A stretch of DNA of 33,598 nucleotides from Kiritimatiellia bacterium (GCA_017648065.1 JAGCJJ010000034.1:1-33598), one strand, 5' to 3'; positions 1-8,652 are shown, numbered from the stretch's first letter. Notes: generated from the sequence alone by a model not told the origin. Made by a program: numbers and translations.

Positions 1-1
1 C

Positions 2-1633
2 CACCTAAGTACATCTGTAAATAAGGGAGTTAATTTTGCAGATTATTTGGATGGAAAATTTACTGATATTGCAATTGAGGATGCTCCAAATATTATACGA
101 GTAGCAGATAAATATATTCAGAGAAAGCGTGAGCTGGGAGCAATGGATTTTGATGATTTGCTTGTAAATGCAGTAAAGCTTCTCAAAGAAAAAGCAGATG
201 TATGTGAATATTATCAAAATCGTTTTAAGCATATTCTTGTTGATGAATTTCAGGATACAAATATGCTTCAATCTGAATTTGTAAATATTCTTGCTGAAAA
301 GAATCGTAATGTAACTGTAGTAGGCGATGATTTTCAGTGTATTTATTCTTGGCGCGGCTCTGATTTTAGAAATATTATGGATTTCCCTAATCGCTATAAG
401 GATGCACGCATTGTAAAGCTTGAGCAGAATTATAGAAGTGTTCCGGAAATTTTGAGTTTGGCAAATAATTGCATAAGCCACAATACGGAACAATTTAAGA
501 AGGAGCTACGCCCTACAAAGAAATCTAATAATTTGCGCCCAATAGTTCATCGTGTTGGCAGAGATACAGATCAATCTCAATATATTGTTGAAGTAATTCA
601 ATCTTGTTTGGCAGAGGGATATTCTCCAAAGGATATTGCAATTCTATATCGCTCACATTTCCATTCAATTGATATTCAGTTAAATCTTGCCCGCTCACAT
701 ATTCCATATAATATTACATCAGGAACAGGATTCTTTGATTCTGCACACGCAAAAGATATTTTAGCATTCTATCGCTTGATAGTTGCACCTGCTGACTATC
801 TTGCATTTACACGTGCATTTGGATTGCTCGCCGGAGTAGGTGAAAATACAATCAGCAAGCTTTGGGATAAATTGGATAATCATTTTAATCCAGGATGTCC
901 AGAAGAACGAGAAACACTTATTAAGCTTGTCCCTGCAAAGGCACGCCCAGCAACAGAAGGAATAATGAACGCATATCGCGAATATTTTATGCAGGAAAAA
1001 GGACCTGCTCGCGAGAGTGGTTTTGTTACTAATTTGCTAGATGCTTTCTATTTTGATTTATTAAAGAAGAATTTTAATAATGCAGATGAACGCCGTCAGG
1101 ATTTGATGGAATTATCACAAGCAATTGATAAAAAAGATACGCTTGCTGATTTTCTTGCTGATGTAGCTATTTTGACAAATTCTGAGTTGGCAGAAGATTC
1201 AGAAATTGGTCCAGGTGCTGAAACTGTTTTATTAAGTACAATTCACCAAGCAAAGGGTTTGGAGTGGCCAATCGTTATTGTTCCATGGGTAAGTGAAGAT
1301 ATGTTCCCATCTGCAAAGATTGAGTCTGTAAATATTCCTGAGGAACGCCGCTTGTTTTATGTTGTAGTAACGCGTGCAAAGGAGCGTCTATATCTTTGCT
1401 CTCCAAGCTACAAGCAAAGCTATACGGGAGGATTAGAGCCACTAAAGGTTTCATGTTTTATCAATGAATTGGACAAGGATTTGTATGTATGGACAGGTCT
1501 TTCAAAGGATGCTGTACTAAAAACAAATTTTGGAAGCTATGGCGGCTGGGCTGGTGGCTACACAGGGAAAAAGACTCAGTATGGTGGCTATGGAAGCTGG
1601 AGTAAAAGTAATGGCAAAAAGAGTTGGTGGTAA
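2..1633 (+). CDS. UvrD/PcrA-like superfamily 1 DNA helicase, 5'-truncated by window edge
   Basis: ATP-dependent 3'-5' DNA helicase of the UvrD/Rep/PcrA family, acting in repair and replication restart. The frame is open from base 2 without a stop, so the start and the Walker A motif lie outside the window; the TTG at 47 is not a real start. Visible motifs in order are the family segment MDFDDLL, motif II VDEFQDT, motif III around GDDFQCIYSWRG, motif IV EQNYRS, motif V IHQAKGLEWP and motif VI VVVTRAKERLYL. The last 34 residues (about 1528-1630) form a low-complexity tail rich in Gly, Tyr, Trp and Ser, ending KKSWW, which replaces the usual C-terminal region of PcrA. The helicase assignment is firm; which paralogue (UvrD, PcrA or Rep) is not resolved. 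Confidence 0.93.
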   Translation, partial: HLSTSVNKGVNFADYLDGKFTDIAIEDAPNIIRVADKYIQRKRELGAMDFDDLLVNAVKLLKEKADVCEYYQNRFKHILVDEFQDTNMLQSEFVNILAEKNRNVTVVGDDFQCIYSWRGSDFRNIMDFPNRYKDARIVKLEQNYRSVPEILSLANNCISHNTEQFKKELRPTKKSNNLRPIVHRVGRDTDQSQYIVEVIQSCLAEGYSPKDIAILYRSHFHSIDIQLNLARSHIPYNITSGTGFFDSAHAKDILAFYRLIVAPADYLAFTRAFGLLAGVGENTISKLWDKLDNHFNPGCPEERETLIKLVPAKARPATEGIMNAYREYFMQEKGPARESGFVTNLLDAFYFDLLKKNFNNADERRQDLMELSQAIDKKDTLADFLADVAILTNSELAEDSEIGPGAETVLLSTIHQAKGLEWPIVIVPWVSEDMFPSAKIESVNIPEERRLFYVVVTRAKERLYLCSPSYKQSYTGGLEPLKVSCFINELDKDLYVWTGLSKDAVLKTNFGSYGGWAGGYTGKKTQYGGYGSWSKSNGKKSWW

Positions 1634-1780
1634 ACTACATAAATAATTTCTATTACCATTCCAATCTTTTATTCTATTAGAAAAGTATATAAACTGTTTG
1701 TCATATTTTGGTGTTATACTTGTGTTCATCAGTCAAATTTAAGTTTATTCTGCTAAAATATGCACAAGTTCAAACTTTCT

Positions 1781-1809
1781 TTGACTTTATTTTTCCAAAA
1801 TGGTAAAAT
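1781..1809 (+). promoter_or_regulatory. sigma70-type promoter of the AICAR transformylase gene
   Basis: TTGACT (1781-1786) and TAAAAT (1804-1809) are separated by exactly 17 bp. The predicted transcript starts near 1816, which leaves a leader of about 65 nt before the ATG at 1882. It also rules out the upstream in-frame codon at 1810 as the start. The rest of the 1634-1881 gap shows nothing else I recognise. Confidence 0.6.
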
Positions 1810-1881
1810 TTGCCTATATATCGTTTTGCACTTATTGTGCCCAAAATTTTCAACAAAAATCAGCTCAGTAAAAGGTTAATT

Positions 1882-3147
1882 ATGGATCTTAAAGCCGCAT
1901 ATAAAACTATTATGGATGACCACTTTACTCCTCAGATGGAAATCTCTTTCATTGACGGAGATAAACGCCAAACTCTATCCTATGAAAAGGTTTCTTGGGT
2001 AATCGATGGCGAGAATAAGGGCTTAAGATATGGTGAAAATCCAGGTCAGGAAGCAGCTGTATATAAACTAGTTAATGGAAATCTTGTTCTTGGCGAGGTT
2101 GAAAGCATCCAAGCAGGTAATATTCTTGCTTCTGAGCCAGAGCTTCTTCAGTCTGGTAAGCATCCTGGTAAGACAAATCTAACAGATGCTGATAATGCTT
2201 TGAATATTCTTCGTTATCTTACAGATACACCTTGCTCTGTAATTGTAAAGCACAATAATCCTTGCGGTGTAGCAAAGGCAGATTCTTTGGCAGATTCTTT
2301 CTCAAAGGCATATCGTGCAGATCGTGTTGCTGCTTTTGGTGGTTGCGTTGCTTTGAATCGTGAATGCGATATTGAAACAGCAAAGCTAATCGCCGAGAAT
2401 TATATGGAGGTAGTTGTTGCTCCGGAATTTGCTCCAGGCGTAATGGATATCTTTGCAGAAAAGAAGAATCTACGCGTAATGCGTATCAAAAATATGAGCC
2501 GCTTGACAGATTTTGTTGCAAAGCGTTTTGTTGATTTTAAATCACTGATTGATGGTGGTCTTGTGGCACAGTGGTCATTTACTCCAGAGGCACGTAAGGC
2601 AGAGCAATTCCTTCCTGCAGAGTGCAAGCGTAAGGATGGCACAGTACACCGCATTAAGCGTATGCCAACAGCTCAAGAGTATGATGATTTGGTATTTGGT
2701 TGGCTGGTAGAGGCTGGTGTTACAAGTAATTCTGTTCTTTATGTTAAGGATGGTGTAACAGTTGGTATTGGTACTGGTGAACAGGATCGCGTGGGCGTAG
2801 CTGAAATTGCTCGTGATAAGGCATATCGTAAGCTTGCTGACCTAATTTGCTTTGATAAGTATCAGGTTCCTTATAATGATTTACAGCTTCGCTTCGGTGA
2901 TGAGGGATTAAAGTATAAGGCAGAGATTGATGAGGAAACATTAGCACGTAAGGGTGGCTTGCCAGGCTGTGCAATGGTATCTGATGCATTTTTCCCATTC
3001 CGTGATGGTGCAGAGGTTGGTATCCGCGAGGGTATCACATCTATTGTTCAGCCAGGTGGTGCAATTCGTGACTGGGATGTTATTGATTGCTGTAATGATG
3101 CTGGTGTAGCAATGGTCTTCACAGGTCAGCGCTCATTTAAGCACTAA
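1882..3147 (+). CDS. purH: Stand-alone AICAR transformylase (PurH C-terminal domain only)
   Basis: Phosphoribosylaminoimidazolecarboxamide formyltransferase, the penultimate step of purine synthesis, using 10-formyl-THF. The protein has 421 residues from the ATG at 1882, which is preceded by AAAGG at 1871-1875; the longer frame from 1810 overlaps the promoter and was rejected. Family marks are LRYGENPGQ (48-56), the catalytic Lys-His pair in KHNNPCG (123-129), the AFGG segment, SDAFFPFRDG and the terminal QPGGAIRD and FTGQRSFKH. The N-terminal IMP cyclohydrolase (MGS-like) domain of ordinary bifunctional PurH, normally about 510-530 residues in total, is absent, and no cyclohydrolase lies in the window. 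A separate cyclohydrolase is therefore needed elsewhere. The gene has its own promoter and is followed by an inverted repeat before kdsD. Confidence 0.9.
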   Translation: MDLKAAYKTIMDDHFTPQMEISFIDGDKRQTLSYEKVSWVIDGENKGLRYGENPGQEAAVYKLVNGNLVLGEVESIQAGNILASEPELLQSGKHPGKTNLTDADNALNILRYLTDTPCSVIVKHNNPCGVAKADSLADSFSKAYRADRVAAFGGCVALNRECDIETAKLIAENYMEVVVAPEFAPGVMDIFAEKKNLRVMRIKNMSRLTDFVAKRFVDFKSLIDGGLVAQWSFTPEARKAEQFLPAECKRKDGTVHRIKRMPTAQEYDDLVFGWLVEAGVTSNSVLYVKDGVTVGIGTGEQDRVGVAEIARDKAYRKLADLICFDKYQVPYNDLQLRFGDEGLKYKAEIDEETLARKGGLPGCAMVSDAFFPFRDGAEVGIREGITSIVQPGGAIRDWDVIDCCNDAGVAMVFTGQRSFKH

Positions 3148-3163
3148 TTATAGCAATAATTCG

Positions 3164-3202
3164 TTGCATGGCTGCTATAAATATAATCCTGTAGCCATGC
3201 AA
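3164..3202 (+). promoter_or_regulatory. 10-bp inverted repeat enclosing TATAAT upstream of kdsD
   Basis: TTGCATGGCT (3164-3173) and AGCCATGCAA (3193-3202) are perfect inverted arms around a 19-nt loop that contains TATAAT at 3182-3187. Only a short T run follows, so it is a poor intrinsic terminator. It could be a weak terminator of the upstream gene, or a -10 element flanked by operator half-sites for kdsD. No good -35 hexamer sits 16-18 bp upstream. Confidence 0.45.
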
Positions 3203-3242
3203 TGGTTTTAACCCAGTGAAGCAATTTGATAAGGGGAAGATC

Positions 3243-4217
3243 ATGAGTAGTATTGAGTTGGCACGTCGCGTTTTTGATATAGAAATTGAAGGCCTTGTAG
3301 CAGTAAGAGATTCTGTAGACGAGAATTTTATCAAAGTGATGAATTTGTGTTTGGACGCTCTTTCTAAGGGCGGAAAGCTTGTCATTACTGGTGTTGGTAA
3401 AAATCTGCATATTGCAGAAAAAATGACAGCAACACTTGCAAGTACAGGTTCAACAAGTGTACTGCTTAATCCTTCTCAAGCTATACATGGTGATTTAGGA
3501 ATACTTACTCCAAATGATATTCTGTTTGCACTTAGCTATTCAGGTGAGTCAGATGAAATTATCAACCTGATTCCTGCTGTACGTCGCTTAGGTGTATCTG
3601 TTGTGGCCATGACAGGAAATGCAGAAAGCAGCTTGGCAAAAATCAGTCAGGCATTGTTGCTTGCAAAGGTTCCTCGTGAGGCTTGTCCTTTTGGAATGGC
3701 TCCAACAGCCAGTACCACAGCAACACTTGCTTTAGGTGATGCTTTAGCAATGGCATTGCTTGATGCTCGTGGCTTCAAGAAAGAGGATTATGCAAAGCTT
3801 CATCCTGGCGGTGCAATTGGCAGAGCATTGCTTCTACGCGTGAAGGATATTATGCGCAAGGATGATAAGGTTGCAAAGGTTATAGATTCATCTACAGTTA
3901 AAGAGGTAGTTGTTGCTATGACTAAAGCACGAGGCGGTGCTGCTTATGTTGTAGATGCTACAGATAAGTTGGTTGGCATCTATACAGATGGTGATTTTCG
4001 TAGAAATGTAGCTGCAGGTAATTGTGATATTCTTAATGCTCGGGTTTCTGAGGTAATGACAAAGTCTCCTACCTGTGTTGCTCCTGAAATGCTTGCTGTA
4101 GATGTTCTTCGTATTTTGGAACAGCGTAATATTGACGATTTACCAGTAGTTAATGAGGCTGGTAAGCTAGTTGGTGCAATTGATATTCAGGACCTACCAA
4201 AGGTAAAGGTAATGTAA
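3243..4217 (+). CDS. kdsD: D-arabinose-5-phosphate isomerase (SIS + two CBS domains)
   Basis: Interconverts D-ribulose 5-phosphate and D-arabinose 5-phosphate, the first step of Kdo synthesis for lipopolysaccharide, in the cytoplasm. The start chosen is the ATG at 3243 because AAGGGGAAG lies just upstream; the frame also has an ATG at 3216 without a good ribosome site. The protein of 324 residues matches the KdsD/KpsF family length. It has an N-terminal SIS sugar-phosphate domain with the signature MAPTASTTATLALGDALA and the LHPGG segment, then two CBS domains ending DDLPVVNEAGKLVGAIDIQDL. The gene implies an outer membrane containing Kdo. It is followed closely by ribBA; both pathways use ribulose 5-phosphate. 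Confidence 0.93.
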   Translation: MSSIELARRVFDIEIEGLVAVRDSVDENFIKVMNLCLDALSKGGKLVITGVGKNLHIAEKMTATLASTGSTSVLLNPSQAIHGDLGILTPNDILFALSYSGESDEIINLIPAVRRLGVSVVAMTGNAESSLAKISQALLLAKVPREACPFGMAPTASTTATLALGDALAMALLDARGFKKEDYAKLHPGGAIGRALLLRVKDIMRKDDKVAKVIDSSTVKEVVVAMTKARGGAAYVVDATDKLVGIYTDGDFRRNVAAGNCDILNARVSEVMTKSPTCVAPEMLAVDVLRILEQRNIDDLPVVNEAGKLVGAIDIQDLPKVKVM

Positions 4218-4238
4218 GGAGAAGATGAAGCTTCTCCT
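4217..4238 (+). other. Stem-loop directly after kdsD stop
   Basis: AGGAGAAG (4217-4224) pairs with CTTCTCCT (4231-4238) over a 6-nt loop. There is no T-tract, so it is more likely an mRNA 3'-end or processing hairpin, or a chance structure, than a terminator. It starts on the last base of the stop codon. Confidence 0.3.
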
Positions 4239-4280
4239 GAAATAATGTTGCTTTGTCTAAAAATAAAGGCGATCCTATAA

Positions 4281-5477
4281 ATGAAAAAATTTAATACAAT
4301 TGATGAGGTTTTAGCAGATCTACGCGCAGGTAAATGCGTATGTGTTGTTGATGATGCTGATCGCGAGAATGAGGGTGATGTAATTTGCGCAGGTGAATTT
4401 GCAACCACAGAAAATGTCAATTTTATGGCAACCTATGCAAAGGGTTTAATTTGCATGCCAATGACAAGCGAAATTACAAAGAAGCTTGATCTTGAGCAGA
4501 TGGTTAGCAATAATACAGATAATCATTCTACAGCATTTACTGTATCTATTGACCATGTAGACACCACAACAGGTATCTCAGCAAAGGAGCGTTCAGATAC
4601 AGCAATTAAAGCTTGCTCTCAAGCTGCAAAGCCAGAGGATTTTCGCCGTCCAGGTCATATGTTCCCACTTCGCGCTCGCGAAGGTGGTGTGCTATATCGT
4701 GCTGGCCATACAGAGGCAACAGTTGATTTAATGAAGCTTGCTGGCTTGTATCCAATTGGTCTTTGCTGTGAAATCATGAAGGACGATGGTAATATGGCTC
4801 GTCTTGATGATGTGGAGCAATTTGCAGAGAAGCATAATCTAAAGCTTTGCTCTGTAGCTGATATTATTGCATATCGTTTGGAAAAGGAATCATTTGTTGA
4901 GTTTGTTGAGGAGGTAGATATGCCTACTCACTATGGTCATTTCAGGCTTCGCATGTATAAATCTCTAATTGATGGAGCAGAGCATTTAGCTTTATATCAA
5001 GGTGATCTTGCAGCAAGTGAGAAGCCACCTTTGGTACGCGTACATAGTGAGTGCTTTACAGGCGATGTTCTTGGCTCTTGCCGTTGTGATTGCGGTCAAC
5101 AGCTTCAGGCAGCAATGCAGCGCATTTCTGAGGAAGGCTGTGGCGTAGTGCTTTATATGCGCCAAGAGGGTCGTGGCATTGGTCTTGCTAATAAGCTACA
5201 TGCTTATCGTCTTCAAGAGGCAGGTCTTGATACAGTAGAAGCAAATGTAAAGCTTGGATTTGCTCCGGATTTGCGTGACTATGGTATTGGTGCACAGATT
5301 CTTCGCAAGCTTGGTTTGAATAGCATTCGTCTTTTAACAAATAACCCACAAAAGATTAAAGGTCTTGAGGGTTATGGTTTAACAATTACAGAGCGTGTGC
5401 CAATTCAATTTGAGCCAAACGAGTTTAATCAATACTATCTTGATGTAAAGAAGACCAAAATGGGTCACATTCTTTAA
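4281..5477 (+). CDS. ribBA: Bifunctional DHBP synthase / GTP cyclohydrolase II
   Basis: Makes both riboflavin precursors: 3,4-dihydroxy-2-butanone 4-phosphate from ribulose 5-phosphate (N-terminal half) and the pyrimidine precursor from GTP (C-terminal half). The protein has 398 residues, the usual RibBA length. The N-terminal domain carries the metal-binding loop [10 protein letters not shown] (24-33) and the RAGHTEA segment. The C-terminal domain has the zinc-binding cysteines in HSECFTGD and CRCDCG, then [12 protein letters not shown] and the family segment [14 protein letters not shown]. Zinc ligands and the key arginine are present, so both halves look active. An AAAGG-containing site precedes the ATG. 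The 63-nt gap from kdsD is too short for an FMN riboswitch. Confidence 0.95.
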   Translation: MKKFNTIDEVLADLRAGKCVCVVDDADRENEGDVICAGEFATTENVNFMATYAKGLICMPMTSEITKKLDLEQMVSNNTDNHSTAFTVSIDHVDTTTGISAKERSDTAIKACSQAAKPEDFRRPGHMFPLRAREGGVLYRAGHTEATVDLMKLAGLYPIGLCCEIMKDDGNMARLDDVEQFAEKHNLKLCSVADIIAYRLEKESFVEFVEEVDMPTHYGHFRLRMYKSLIDGAEHLALYQGDLAASEKPPLVRVHSECFTGDVLGSCRCDCGQQLQAAMQRISEEGCGVVLYMRQEGRGIGLANKLHAYRLQEAGLDTVEANVKLGFAPDLRDYGIGAQILRKLGLNSIRLLTNNPQKIKGLEGYGLTITERVPIQFEPNEFNQYYLDVKKTKMGHIL

Positions 5478-5535
5478 TAATTATTTTTGCCTTAAAAAAT
5501 CAGAGAAGTGGGCTTAGTCCACATTGGAGGGATTT

Positions 5536-6360
5536 ATGGATATTAAACTATTTGATGAAGCTTTTGCTGCAATTCCAGAGGTATTTAAAAATTCCTCACC
5601 AATTTGTGCAATGGTTCTTGGTTCTGGTTGGAATAAGGCTGTAGATCAGCTGGAAATTTTGGCAGAAATTTCATATGCAGATATTCCAAATTATGGTGGA
5701 GCAACAGTTATTGGACATTCAGGCAGATTATTGCTTGTTAAGACAAAGTCAGGTCGTAAGGCTTTAGCATTTTGTGGTCGCCGTCATTGGTATGAAGGAG
5801 CAGAGTGGGAAGCTGTTGTAATGCCAGTTGAGCTTGCTCGCCGTCTTGGTGTTAGCACAATGCTGATAACAAATGCTGCAGGTGGTATTCGCCAGAGCTT
5901 GCGTCCAGGTGATATGGTAGCAATTCGCGATCATTTACGACTGACAGATATCAGTCCATTGCGTGGTGCACATAATCCGCATTTTGGTCCACGCTTCCCA
6001 GATCAGTCTGCAGTATATAATCAAGAGCTTATTCAAAAGCTAAAGAATGTAGCACTTGAGGGTGGCACAATTCTTACAGATGGTGTTTATGCATTCTCAA
6101 GTGGTCCGGCATTTGAGACACCTGCTGAGATTCGTGCTTATGGCATCCTTGGTGCCGATTTAGTTGGTATGTCAACAGTACCAGAGGCAATGTATGCAAG
6201 CTCAATTGGTATGCGTGTAGCCGCAGTAAGTTTTGTAAGTAATATGGCTGCTGGTATTTCTCCAAATACAACCTTGTCTGGTGACGAAGTGATTGAATGT
6301 GCAAACCAAAATTCTGAAGCAATGGCAAAGCTTGTCGTTGGCTTTGTAGAGGCTCTGTAA
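5536..6360 (+). CDS. punA: Purine nucleoside phosphorylase (family I, trimeric type)
   Basis: Phosphorolysis of purine nucleosides to base and ribose 1-phosphate, for purine salvage. The ATG at 5536 is chosen because GGAGGG (5526-5531) is a strong ribosome site at the right distance; the frame extends to a TTG at 5524, which overlaps that site. The 274-residue protein has the phosphate-binding segments VLGSGW and GHSG, GRRHWYEG, the NAAGG loop, SSGPAFETPAEIR and GMSTVPE, and ends with the purine-contact region SFVSNMAAGI. All are standard for the PNP/MTAP trimeric family. Specificity among guanosine, inosine and MTA cannot be fixed from sequence; the SNMAAG region favours PNP. A short hairpin (GTGGGC/GTCCAC) sits just before the ribosome site. 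Confidence 0.92.
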   Translation: MDIKLFDEAFAAIPEVFKNSSPICAMVLGSGWNKAVDQLEILAEISYADIPNYGGATVIGHSGRLLLVKTKSGRKALAFCGRRHWYEGAEWEAVVMPVELARRLGVSTMLITNAAGGIRQSLRPGDMVAIRDHLRLTDISPLRGAHNPHFGPRFPDQSAVYNQELIQKLKNVALEGGTILTDGVYAFSSGPAFETPAEIRAYGILGADLVGMSTVPEAMYASSIGMRVAAVSFVSNMAAGISPNTTLSGDEVIECANQNSEAMAKLVVGFVEAL

Positions 6361-6374
6361 ACTCGCCTTCTGAA

Positions 6375-6403
6375 TTGCATAACAGGGTCTTGATATTTAT
6401 AAT
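6375..6403 (+). promoter_or_regulatory. Candidate promoter of rnhC
   Basis: TATAAT (6398-6403) lies 17 bp after TTGCAT (6375-6380). The -10 is perfect but the -35 matches only its TTG. It would start transcription near 6410, about 22 nt before the rnhC ATG. Confidence 0.4.
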
Positions 6404-6431
6404 TTACACATTATTTGAATAAAGATAATTT

Positions 6432-7466
6432 ATGGACGTAAAAAAGAAAACCTCATTTACCTTCAAGTTGACCACTCAACAGCAAGAGGATTTATTCAAT
6501 ATTCTTTCCTCTGGTAATTATCAACCACGTGAGGTGCCATATACAAAAATTGCAGTTTCAAGTCAGCTATGGAATTGTAATATTAACCTTTATACATCAG
6601 GTAAATGTTTAATACAGGGCTCTGGTGCTGAGGAATTTGTTATAAACATTATGGAGCCATCAATCCTCAAGCAGATCGTTGTAGGCTATGAGGATGAGCT
6701 TATTCCGGAACAAGTATCAGCAGAGCAGCTTTCACCACACATCGGTATTGACGAGAGTGGTAAAGGCGATTTCTTTGGTCCTCTCGTAGTAGCTGCGGCA
6801 TATACAAACGAAGATTTGTATAAGCGACTTCGCGATATCGGCGTAAAGGACAGTAAAGCAATTACAAGCGATAAGCAAGCAATTGCGATTGCTGAGCAGA
6901 TTAAAAAGATATTAGGTCCAACCCGTTATTCAATCGTCCGTATTGGCAATGGAGCATATAATCGACTTTATGCTAAATACAAGAGTGTTAACACCATACT
7001 TGCGTGGGGTCATGCTCGTGCCATAGAAAATTTGCTTACCAATATGCCATTTTGTAAGGTTGCTATTGCAGACCAATTTGGTAATACAGAGGAAATCATT
7101 AAGCGTGCTTTAATGCAAAAAGGTAAATCAATTGAGTTAAAGCAGCGCCATAAGGCAGAGGCAGATATTGCTGTAGCAGCTGCATCAATTCTGGCTCGCG
7201 AGGCATTCTTAACAAGCCTGAAGCAGCTAGAAGAAAAGTATGCAAACAAATTCCCAAAAGGTGCTTCTCCTCAAGTACAAGAGGCAGCTGTTGCATTATC
7301 AGAAGCACATGGGATAAATGCATTTATTGACACATCTAAATGTCATTTTAAGACATTGGATGAGGTGTTGAAGAAGGTAGGACATACACGCGAAGAATTG
7401 CCAGAGGAGGGTCGCGTGAAATCAAAGGAATATACAGGAAGACCTGCATCTTCAGCAAAGAATTGA
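6432..7466 (+). CDS. rnhC: Ribonuclease HIII
   Basis: Cleaves RNA in RNA/DNA hybrids. The 344-residue protein has an N-terminal TBP-like substrate-binding domain (about 1-95, DUF3378 type), which distinguishes HIII from HII, then the RNase H fold. The active-site motif is GIDESGKGDFFGPLV with Asp107 and Glu108; the later acidic residues are in IADQFGN and in KAEADIAVAAASI. The last 20 or so residues are a charged tail without recognised function. The ribosome site before the ATG is weak. It is followed 32 bp later by a membrane-protein gene that may be cotranscribed. Confidence 0.93.
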   Translation: MDVKKKTSFTFKLTTQQQEDLFNILSSGNYQPREVPYTKIAVSSQLWNCNINLYTSGKCLIQGSGAEEFVINIMEPSILKQIVVGYEDELIPEQVSAEQLSPHIGIDESGKGDFFGPLVVAAAYTNEDLYKRLRDIGVKDSKAITSDKQAIAIAEQIKKILGPTRYSIVRIGNGAYNRLYAKYKSVNTILAWGHARAIENLLTNMPFCKVAIADQFGNTEEIIKRALMQKGKSIELKQRHKAEADIAVAAASILAREAFLTSLKQLEEKYANKFPKGASPQVQEAAVALSEAHGINAFIDTSKCHFKTLDEVLKKVGHTREELPEEGRVKSKEYTGRPASSAKN

Positions 7467-7498
7467 TTAACAAATAAGTAATTTAAAGGTAATAAATA

Positions 7499-8338
7499 AT
7501 GTTTGAAGGTTTATTAAAATCAGCCATTGGGGGGCTTGGTTTAGTAGGTGCATTTATTTTTGTATTGTGGGTGTATTTTATTAACTTTACACCTGCTGGA
7601 AAGAGATTTTTCTTCAACAAATACCTATTGCTAATGCGTCAAGGAGCAACGACACTTGTCGGATATATCATGGGATTATCACGATATATTGGATACAAGA
7701 CAGGCTCAATTCTTGGCATTATTTTGGTTTTAATTATAAATACGATTCTCACAAAAGGGTTAAAATTCAAGCCGCTAGTGCCATTTTATCCTGAAGGAGC
7801 TGCAGGTGAAAGCTTTTTAATAATGCTTTTGGCAAGCACATTTGGAGTGATACTTTTGTGGGGACAATATTCCCTGCTTGCATGTTTTTTATCGTTCCGA
7901 ATAAAGCTAAAGAGTGAGGCTGTAGAGGCATTAGAGTGTATTACATTTCCGCTCTCAAAATTCTCATCTGTTTGGGCAAAAATAGCAGTAAGTTGTGCCG
8001 TAATTATTATAGCATTATGTGGTTTATTTTTGCTTAATGGTATACCTGAAAATCTTGCCACAATGCCAATAAATATTTTGATGGCTTTTCTTGTGTCAAT
8101 AATTGATATATTATTGATAATTAAGAATTTAATAGTTGTGTTGATTATATTGTCATTCGTTGCAATATTCACAAAACGTTTGGATTATATTGCCATAACA
8201 AACGAATTGATTTCTGTTTTAAGTTTTTCAGTTTTTCCAGTAAAATTGCGTCTATTGATGTTTGATTTTTCTCCAATCATAGCGCTCTGGATTTGTGGCA
8301 TAGTCCATAGCATATTACTTGGCATACTTATCCATTAA
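7499..8338 (+). CDS. Polytopic membrane protein, possibly YggT-like
   Basis: A 279-residue, strongly hydrophobic protein with about six predicted membrane segments. AAAGG (7485-7489) sits at the proper distance from the ATG. The C-terminal quarter, with a hydrophobic helix, then FPVKLRLLMFDFSPIIALW and another helix, resembles the second half of YggT/CCB3-type proteins (the segment ending in 'DLSPIVALL'), and an earlier part may be a diverged first repeat. That likeness is weak and by eye only. Without it, the protein is simply an inner-membrane protein of unknown function. It lies 32 bp after rnhC, and a large repeat island follows it. Confidence 0.6.
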   Translation: MFEGLLKSAIGGLGLVGAFIFVLWVYFINFTPAGKRFFFNKYLLLMRQGATTLVGYIMGLSRYIGYKTGSILGIILVLIINTILTKGLKFKPLVPFYPEGAAGESFLIMLLASTFGVILLWGQYSLLACFLSFRIKLKSEAVEALECITFPLSKFSSVWAKIAVSCAVIIIALCGLFLLNGIPENLATMPINILMAFLVSIIDILLIIKNLIVVLIILSFVAIFTKRLDYIAITNELISVLSFSVFPVKLRLLMFDFSPIIALWICGIVHSILLGILIH

Positions 8339-8347
8339 AATGCCAAA

Positions 8348-8366
8348 ATAATCCCTAAAAGTGCGA
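8348..8366 (+). repeat. Leader repeat S, copy 1
   Basis: The 19-nt sequence ATAATCCCTAAAAGTGCGA recurs exactly at 8634-8652, and its AAAGTGCGA core starts both copies of a 51-bp repeat at 25364 and 25950. Each copy precedes a hairpin element by 60-105 nt. The following stretch (8376-8410) holds diverged CAGGATT repeats. Confidence 0.7.
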
Positions 8367-8421
8367 AGGGAAGGTACAGGATTACAGAATTGCGCAGGAT
8401 TGCAGGATTTTTAGGTGCTAC

Positions 8422-8583
8422 GTGAGTGTGGTGGCTAGGAGCTGTGTGCGCGTGATGTGCGTGATTCAAAACACTAGCGCTTGTTGTTGGTTTACTCATT
8501 GCTTTATCTGTTGAAGCAATTAACCAACTGCCAATCGCTAGTGTGTGTGAGCACCAAGATGATTTCTCAGGATTAACGTGTAT
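8422..8583 (+). repeat. 162-bp interspersed repeat, copy A (pair with 25425-25585)
   Basis: From GTGAGTGTGGTGGCTAGG to GGATTAACGTGTAT this stretch matches 25425-25585 at roughly 90% by eye. Differences cluster in the loop of the enclosed hairpin (8471-8544) and in two short indels. It has no coding potential shared between copies. Confidence 0.85.
8471..8544. repeat. 74-nt two-helix hairpin element, copy A
   Basis: Outer helix ACACTAGCG/CGCTAGTGT plus TTG/CAA with one mismatch, a 2x3 internal loop, then an inner helix GTTGGTT/AACCAAC closed by ATTGCTT/AAGCAAT-type pairing. The same fold with the same length recurs at 25472-25545 and 8714-8787. Confidence 0.8.
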
Positions 8584-8604
8584 CGGCTAACGCTTATCTC
8601 CAGG

Positions 8605-8628
8605 GTGCAGTACGTCCTCGCGCTGCAC
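8605..8628. repeat. REP-like hairpin R1
   Basis: GTGCAGTACG (8605-8614), loop TCCT, CGCGCTGCAC (8619-8628), with one G-U pair and one mismatch. The same family is found at 25671, 25705, 25739, 25902 and, decayed, at 30883. Confidence 0.75.
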
Positions 8629-8633
8629 ACAAT

Positions 8634-8652
8634 ATAATCCCTAAAAGTGCGA
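8634..8652 (+). repeat. Leader repeat S, copy 2
   Basis: Exact copy of 8348-8366, placed just after REP-like hairpin R1 and about 60 nt before hairpin copy C. The same arrangement, REP-like hairpin then leader, recurs at 25902-25960. Confidence 0.7.

Noticed and set aside
5..493. 162-codon open frame on the minus strand
   Set aside because: Antisense to the conserved helicase domain, made of AT-rich codons, with no family pattern or ribosome site.
1810..1881. N-terminal extension of the AICAR transformylase
   Set aside because: The extra 24 codons begin at the -10 element and lack a ribosome site, and the ATG at 1882 has one.
4218..4280. FMN riboswitch before ribBA
   Set aside because: The gap is only 63 nt and holds just a simple hairpin; the FMN aptamer is much longer.
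7786..8172. 128-codon frame on the minus strand
   Set aside because: Antisense shadow of the membrane protein gene; no start context and no recognisable domain.
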